From positions 1 to 25,146 of the IMG/VR virus record IMGVR_UViG_3300010150_000146: DNA of 25,146 nt; one strand, written 5' to 3'. The notes below the pieces were generated by a model, which was not told the origin of the DNA, searched no databases, and was given only the letters and a program-made list of their open reading frames with translations. The stretch comes from a virus. The position numbers were made by a program, and so were the translations under genes. This document shows, piece by piece, positions 22,328 through 25,146 of this stretch (positions are counted from its first letter, which is position 1; each line of letters begins with the position of its first letter).

Positions 22328-23033
22328 TTGGGATGTCTATCCCCCCTTCTGGACCATTCTCTGGGTAGAACTTCATGTCTACATCTGGTTGAAAGTCTCT
22401 AAGGTAGTTTCTAAACGCTCTAGAGTCTCTTGCTAAGAATTGATTATCAACGAATGATCTAACTGTTTTTTTCTCTGCGTCACCGTTAATAGCTGTTATC
22501 ATATGCTTTAGTCTGGTAGATAATTCAGCTGATGATTCTTTATTAATTTTTTTAAGTCCTTTTACTTCCTGATCTATTGCTGATTCATCTCCGTGTGTAA
22601 GTAACTTAAATGTAATAACGTGTCCTGTGGTAGGTAGGGTAAAGTTGAAAGCATTTTCAGATGCTTTTTCAATATCTGGATGTAACTTTTTATTATCTAG
22701 AAGGGACAGGTCTACTTTCTCTGTTAGTCCATTATAAGTAAACTCATAATCTTTACCGTATCCTAATATACGTGCTGCTATTAATAGAGCATTTTTATCT
22801 CCTACTAAAAGCTGATTATAGTTAATAGTCTTATCTACTATAAGAGCTTTAAGCAATTTATCAATTACTATACCTTTTTCAATATAGTTTTGATTAGTTA
22901 GTATATCCTCTTCTTTAGCAGTCATATACTTCATTTCTATTGTACCGCTAGATAATGGGGATTCTTTTGAATAGAGTTTACCCATAGAAGGTAGATCTAC
23001 TATCTCCGTTGGGAATTTTTGTGTTTGTTCCAT
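22290..23033 (-). CDS. gp26-like baseplate/tail assembly chaperone protein
   Basis: A 247-residue soluble protein. It opens with KFPTEIVDLPSMGKLYSKES and then IEMKYMTAKEEDILTNQNYI. The central block LLKALIVDKTINYNQLLVGD and ALLIAARILGYGKDYEFTYN is typical of the T4 gp26 baseplate family and of the analogous upstream tail-assembly chaperones. The C-terminal half is helical and charged. It lies after the tail tube and directly before the out-of-frame ORF and tape measure, the usual chaperone position. In T4, gp26 is needed for hub assembly. The start is ATG 23033, 21 bases after a TATTTATATTAAGAAC motif. Family placement is moderately sure; chaperone function is inferred from position. Confidence 0.75.
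   Translation of the reverse strand: MEQTQKFPTEIVDLPSMGKLYSKESPLSSGTIEMKYMTAKEEDILTNQNYIEKGIVIDKLLKALIVDKTINYNQLLVGDKNALLIAARILGYGKDYEFTYNGLTEKVDLSLLDNKKLHPDIEKASENAFNFTLPTTGHVITFKLLTHGDESAIDQEVKGLKKINKESSAELSTRLKHMITAINGDAEKKTVRSFVDNQFLARDSRAFRNYLRDFQPDVDMKFYPENGPEGGIDIPIGVNFLWPDAVV
22293..22336 (-). other. Candidate programmed frameshift window (+1 or -2)
   Basis: Between the last stop in the downstream frame (TAG 22337-22339) and the stop of the upstream frame (TAG 22290-22292) both frames are open for 44 bases. The zero-frame codons are CCA ATT GGG GTT AAT TTT CTT TGG. Gly tRNA on GGG (22325-22323) can re-pair perfectly one base forward, giving TTA next. CTT TGG (22313-22308) resembles the slippery CTT of the E. 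coli prfB +1 site. The required shift is +1, or equivalently -2. Confidence 0.55.
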
Positions 23034-23054
23034 AAATCTTATTAATTAAAACTA

Positions 23055-23076
23055 GTTCTTAATATAAATATACGAA
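23055..23076 (-). promoter_or_regulatory. Composite promoter-like motif upstream of the gp26-like gene
   Basis: The coding strand reads TTCGTATATTTATATT followed by AAGAAC, so it matches both recurrent motifs: TTCGTATATT (as at polA and gp53) and TATTTATATTAA (as at ORF69 and the tape measure). It lies 21 bases before the ATG and just downstream of the terminator at 23087-23120. Confidence 0.45.
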
Positions 23077-23086
23077 GAATACTTTT

Positions 23087-23120
23087 TTAAAACAACAAAA
23101 GCCCGAAATAAATCGAGCTT
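23087..23120 (-). terminator. Rho-independent terminator after the tail tube gene
   Basis: On the coding strand AAGCTCGA pairs with TCGGGCTT (eight pairs, one G-U) around a 6-base loop, then TTGTTGTTTT. It follows the tail tube stop by 21 bases. It would limit read-through from the highly expressed sheath-tube genes into the chaperone gene. Confidence 0.72.
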
Positions 23121-23141
23121 TATGTTATAATTAAGGCTGTA

Positions 23142-23627
23142 TTAGTAATTCAATACGCAGTAATCCATTGCTACTGTAATTGATAGCTCTACTGCGTCAG
23201 GTGATGACCAATCAAAGTCTCCTTGAGACATTGTTTTGATGAAAGCACCTTTAACAATCCATTCTGATACTACATCTCCTACAGGACCTAGTACATTAAG
23301 AGTTAAGTCTTTTTTGTAGAAGTCTGAGTATCCAGCACGACCAGTTACTGATTCGTAAGATAGTCTTGCCCATTCCATTACTGCTTGAGCTCCGGATGGT
23401 GTGATTGGATCATATAGTGTCATATCCATATCATTCCAGGTTCTTTTTCCTCTTATTTTTCTATAAGAGTTAATGTGGTCAAGAACTACCTCTCCGTCTT
23501 CAAAAGAAGGAGCTGATACTGTTTTTACCATGAAGGATGGAATGTTATCCATATACATGATAAATCTATTTTGTACCTTCGGTTCGAAGGCTCTAAACAT
23601 AATTTCGTTCGGGTCTAATACTGCCAT
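23142..23627 (-). CDS. Tail tube protein, gp19-like
   Basis: A 161-residue tail tube subunit, close to the 163 of T4 gp19. Family-like features are the start (MAVLDPNEIMFRAFEPKVQN), RFIMYMDNIPSFMVKTVSAP, then YRKIRGKRTWNDMDMTLYDP, the helix QAVMEWARLSYESVTG, and the C-terminal strands GAFIKTMSQGDFDWSSPDAV and ELSITVAMDYCVLNY. It polymerises in hexameric rings inside the sheath. Its position just after the sheath gene is the T4 order. The start is ATG 23627, 10 bases after the motif TATTTATAATAAAC, and a terminator follows it. Confidence 0.92.
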   Translation of the reverse strand: MAVLDPNEIMFRAFEPKVQNRFIMYMDNIPSFMVKTVSAPSFEDGEVVLDHINSYRKIRGKRTWNDMDMTLYDPITPSGAQAVMEWARLSYESVTGRAGYSDFYKKDLTLNVLGPVGDVVSEWIVKGAFIKTMSQGDFDWSSPDAVELSITVAMDYCVLNY

Positions 23628-23637
23628 TTTATTTATT

Positions 23638-23652
23638 GTTTATTATAAATAT
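23638..23652 (-). promoter_or_regulatory. Promoter-like motif ATATTTATAATAAAC upstream of the tail tube gene
   Basis: TATTTATAATAAAC here is identical over 14 bases to the copy before the tape measure, with nearly the same distance to the ATG (10 versus 11 bases). It lies between the sheath stop and the tube start, allowing extra tube synthesis independent of the sheath. Confidence 0.5.
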
Positions 23653-23664
23653 CTTAATTTAAAA

Positions 23665-25146
23665 TTATCCTACAAATGTTGCTCCAGTTGGCTCAATTGT
23701 AAAGTCTAGTACTATGAATTCAGCAGTTTTAGCTGGTTGAATAAAGATTTGACCTATTAATTGATTTCTGTCTACTACGTCTGCAGTGTTATTTGAATCA
23801 TCCATTACTACTCTGTAAGAATAAAGACCTTGTCTCTGTACTACTGATTCTAAGTATGGATTAACTGTTGCTAAGAATCTATTTCTTGTTGCAATTGTAT
23901 TTTGTTCAAATACTAAGTTTCTTGCTTGATCACCGATGAATTTCTTCAATTCGATTAATAATCTTCTTACATTTACTCTATCTAAAGCAGAAGCTTTAGT
24001 TTGTAATGTTTTCTGTCCAAATACTGAAATGCCTTGACCTGGGAATGAAGCGATTGGATTAACTTTCTTAGAGTATAATGTATCTCTTTGAGTTCTTGTT
24101 AACCTCTTTTGTGCTTGAATTACCCCAGTAATTCCTCCTCTTACTAATCCTGCTGGTGCAAACCATGGAGCTGAACTATTATCTGTAAAGGCATATACTC
24201 CTGGTATTACAACTGATGCTGGTACCCATTCGTTTTTACCTGTATCAGCTTGTGTTTGTAGCCATGGCCAGTAAGAAGCTGCATAAGAACTGTTAAGTAA
24301 TGCTGCTCTACCTGTTACAGTTGATTCTCCAGTTACCAAATAGTCAACTAAATCTACTACTGAGATACAATCTCCTCTAGTTTCTGCTAAAGAAATTATA
24401 CTGTCTATCTCTGTACTGTGTCCAGTTAAGTTATAAGCTAATCCTGGTGCAGAGATGATATTGAAAATATAGTCATCACTATTCTCTAATACTGATATTA
24501 CATCTGAATAACAACCAGGTGTTAATCCTTGTGTATCTATACTATCTATCTCTCCAAAGAATTTAGCTTGTCTATCTGATGCATATAAAGCTCCTGCAGC
24601 ATCGTAGAATGAACCTGATTGTGCTATTGGAAGAGAACTAGCATAACTTACTCCTTGTGCGTCTGTGTTAACTGTTACTCCATCCGTAGATAAGTAATCT
24701 AATGTAGGAGTATTTACTGCTGCTACTCTAATGTAGTTTGATTTATTGACATATTCTTTATGTGTAGCGATATATTTAGAACCATCACCATCAGTAGATA
24801 GTAATTTATGTTGGTTTCCTATTACACTTTCTATATAGTTAGGAGAATTAGGATCTAAAGAAAGATCGTTAAACGTTTCTAATACTATTTTATTTTTTAA
24901 ACTATCATCACCTTGACGAACACTTAAACTAAAAGTTCCTAAGTCTGAATTAACGTTAGATATTTCCCATCTAATATTATCTGAAGAACCAGTTACTAAA
25001 GAGCTATCGCTATTTTCTTGAATAGTTGTAGCATCTATAGCGTTATTGTATATTTCTCCTTTTCCTAAAGTATGTAAAATAAATGAATCTGCTGTAGCTG
25101 TTGTAGTATCGGTACCTCCTGCTAAAGTAAACATATTTCCTGATAC
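23665..25146 (-). CDS. Tail sheath protein, gp18-like, 5' end outside window
   Basis: The visible 493 residues are open to the window edge: in-frame codons VSGN precede the first internal Met at 25134. That Met is probably not the true start, since T4 gp18 has 659 residues. Sheath features include TFSLSVRQGDDSLKNKIVLE, then YIESVIGN in the N-terminal part. The conserved C-terminal core includes RGGITGVIQAQKRLTRTQRD, NPIASFPGQGISVFGQKTL, DRVNVRRLLIELKKFI, VFEQNTIATRNRFLATVNPY and FIQPAKTAEFIVLDFTIEPT. The protein forms the contractile outer tube that drives DNA injection and makes this a myovirus. The tail tube gene follows after 37 bases. Confidence 0.93.
   Translation of the reverse strand, partial: VSGNMFTLAGGTDTTTATADSFILHTLGKGEIYNNAIDATTIQENSDSSLVTGSSDNIRWEISNVNSDLGTFSLSVRQGDDSLKNKIVLETFNDLSLDPNSPNYIESVIGNQHKLLSTDGDGSKYIATHKEYVNKSNYIRVAAVNTPTLDYLSTDGVTVNTDAQGVSYASSLPIAQSGSFYDAAGALYASDRQAKFFGEIDSIDTQGLTPGCYSDVISVLENSDDYIFNIISAPGLAYNLTGHSTEIDSIISLAETRGDCISVVDLVDYLVTGESTVTGRAALLNSSYAASYWPWLQTQADTGKNEWVPASVVIPGVYAFTDNSSAPWFAPAGLVRGGITGVIQAQKRLTRTQRDTLYSKKVNPIASFPGQGISVFGQKTLQTKASALDRVNVRRLLIELKKFIGDQARNLVFEQNTIATRNRFLATVNPYLESVVQRQGLYSYRVVMDDSNNTADVVDRNQLIGQIFIQPAKTAEFIVLDFTIEPTGATFVG

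Overview
The window looks like about 25 kb of a tailed-phage genome: a contractile-tailed, distantly T4-like myovirus, AT-rich, with every supported gene on the minus strand, so transcription runs from high to low coordinates. The start codons I checked have no recognisable Shine-Dalgarno sequence. They follow very A/T-rich leaders, and the ribonucleotide reductase resembles the Flavobacterium type. Both points suggest a host in the Bacteroidota, but this is inference, because no host gene is present.

In transcription order the window opens with the tail module (25146 to about 11491). It holds the tail sheath (its 5' end lies outside the window), the tail tube, a gp26-like tail assembly protein followed by an overlapping out-of-frame ORF with no good start codon (a candidate programmed frameshift), and a 1005-residue tape measure. 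Next come a small disordered ORF, a 791-residue baseplate/tube-cap protein with internal repeats, a LysM-type gp53-like wedge protein, a 1285-residue baseplate hub carrying a C-terminal YkuD-like cell-wall domain, and a 231-residue unknown protein.

The replication and recombination module follows (11450 to 5321): a short family A DNA polymerase with a degenerate proofreading region, an unknown 150-residue protein, a gp32-type ssDNA-binding protein, a UvsX recombinase, a separate 5'-3' exonuclease of the Pol I/FEN type, and a DnaB/gp41-type helicase ending at a rho-independent terminator. The polymerase and the 5' nuclease are together equivalent to a split DNA polymerase I.

The last part (5228 to 1) is nucleotide and DNA metabolism: NrdB, NrdA, a membrane-anchored Holliday-junction-resolvase-like nuclease, a tiny basic protein translationally coupled to a thioredoxin (a plausible reductant for NrdA), a four-helix membrane protein, two small unknown proteins, and a QueC-like 7-cyano-7-deazaguanine synthase that runs off the window. 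QueC suggests that the phage makes preQ0, possibly for 7-deazaguanine modification of its own DNA.

Two recurrent promoter-like motifs were found by eye on the coding strand. TTCNTATATTA lies upstream of gp53, polA, gp32 and the ORF43-thioredoxin pair. TATTTATAWTAAAC lies 10-21 bases upstream of structural genes. Three hairpin terminators were seen. No tRNA, CRISPR array, insertion sequence or intergenic stretch over 300 bases was seen; the longest gap between genes is about 110 bases.
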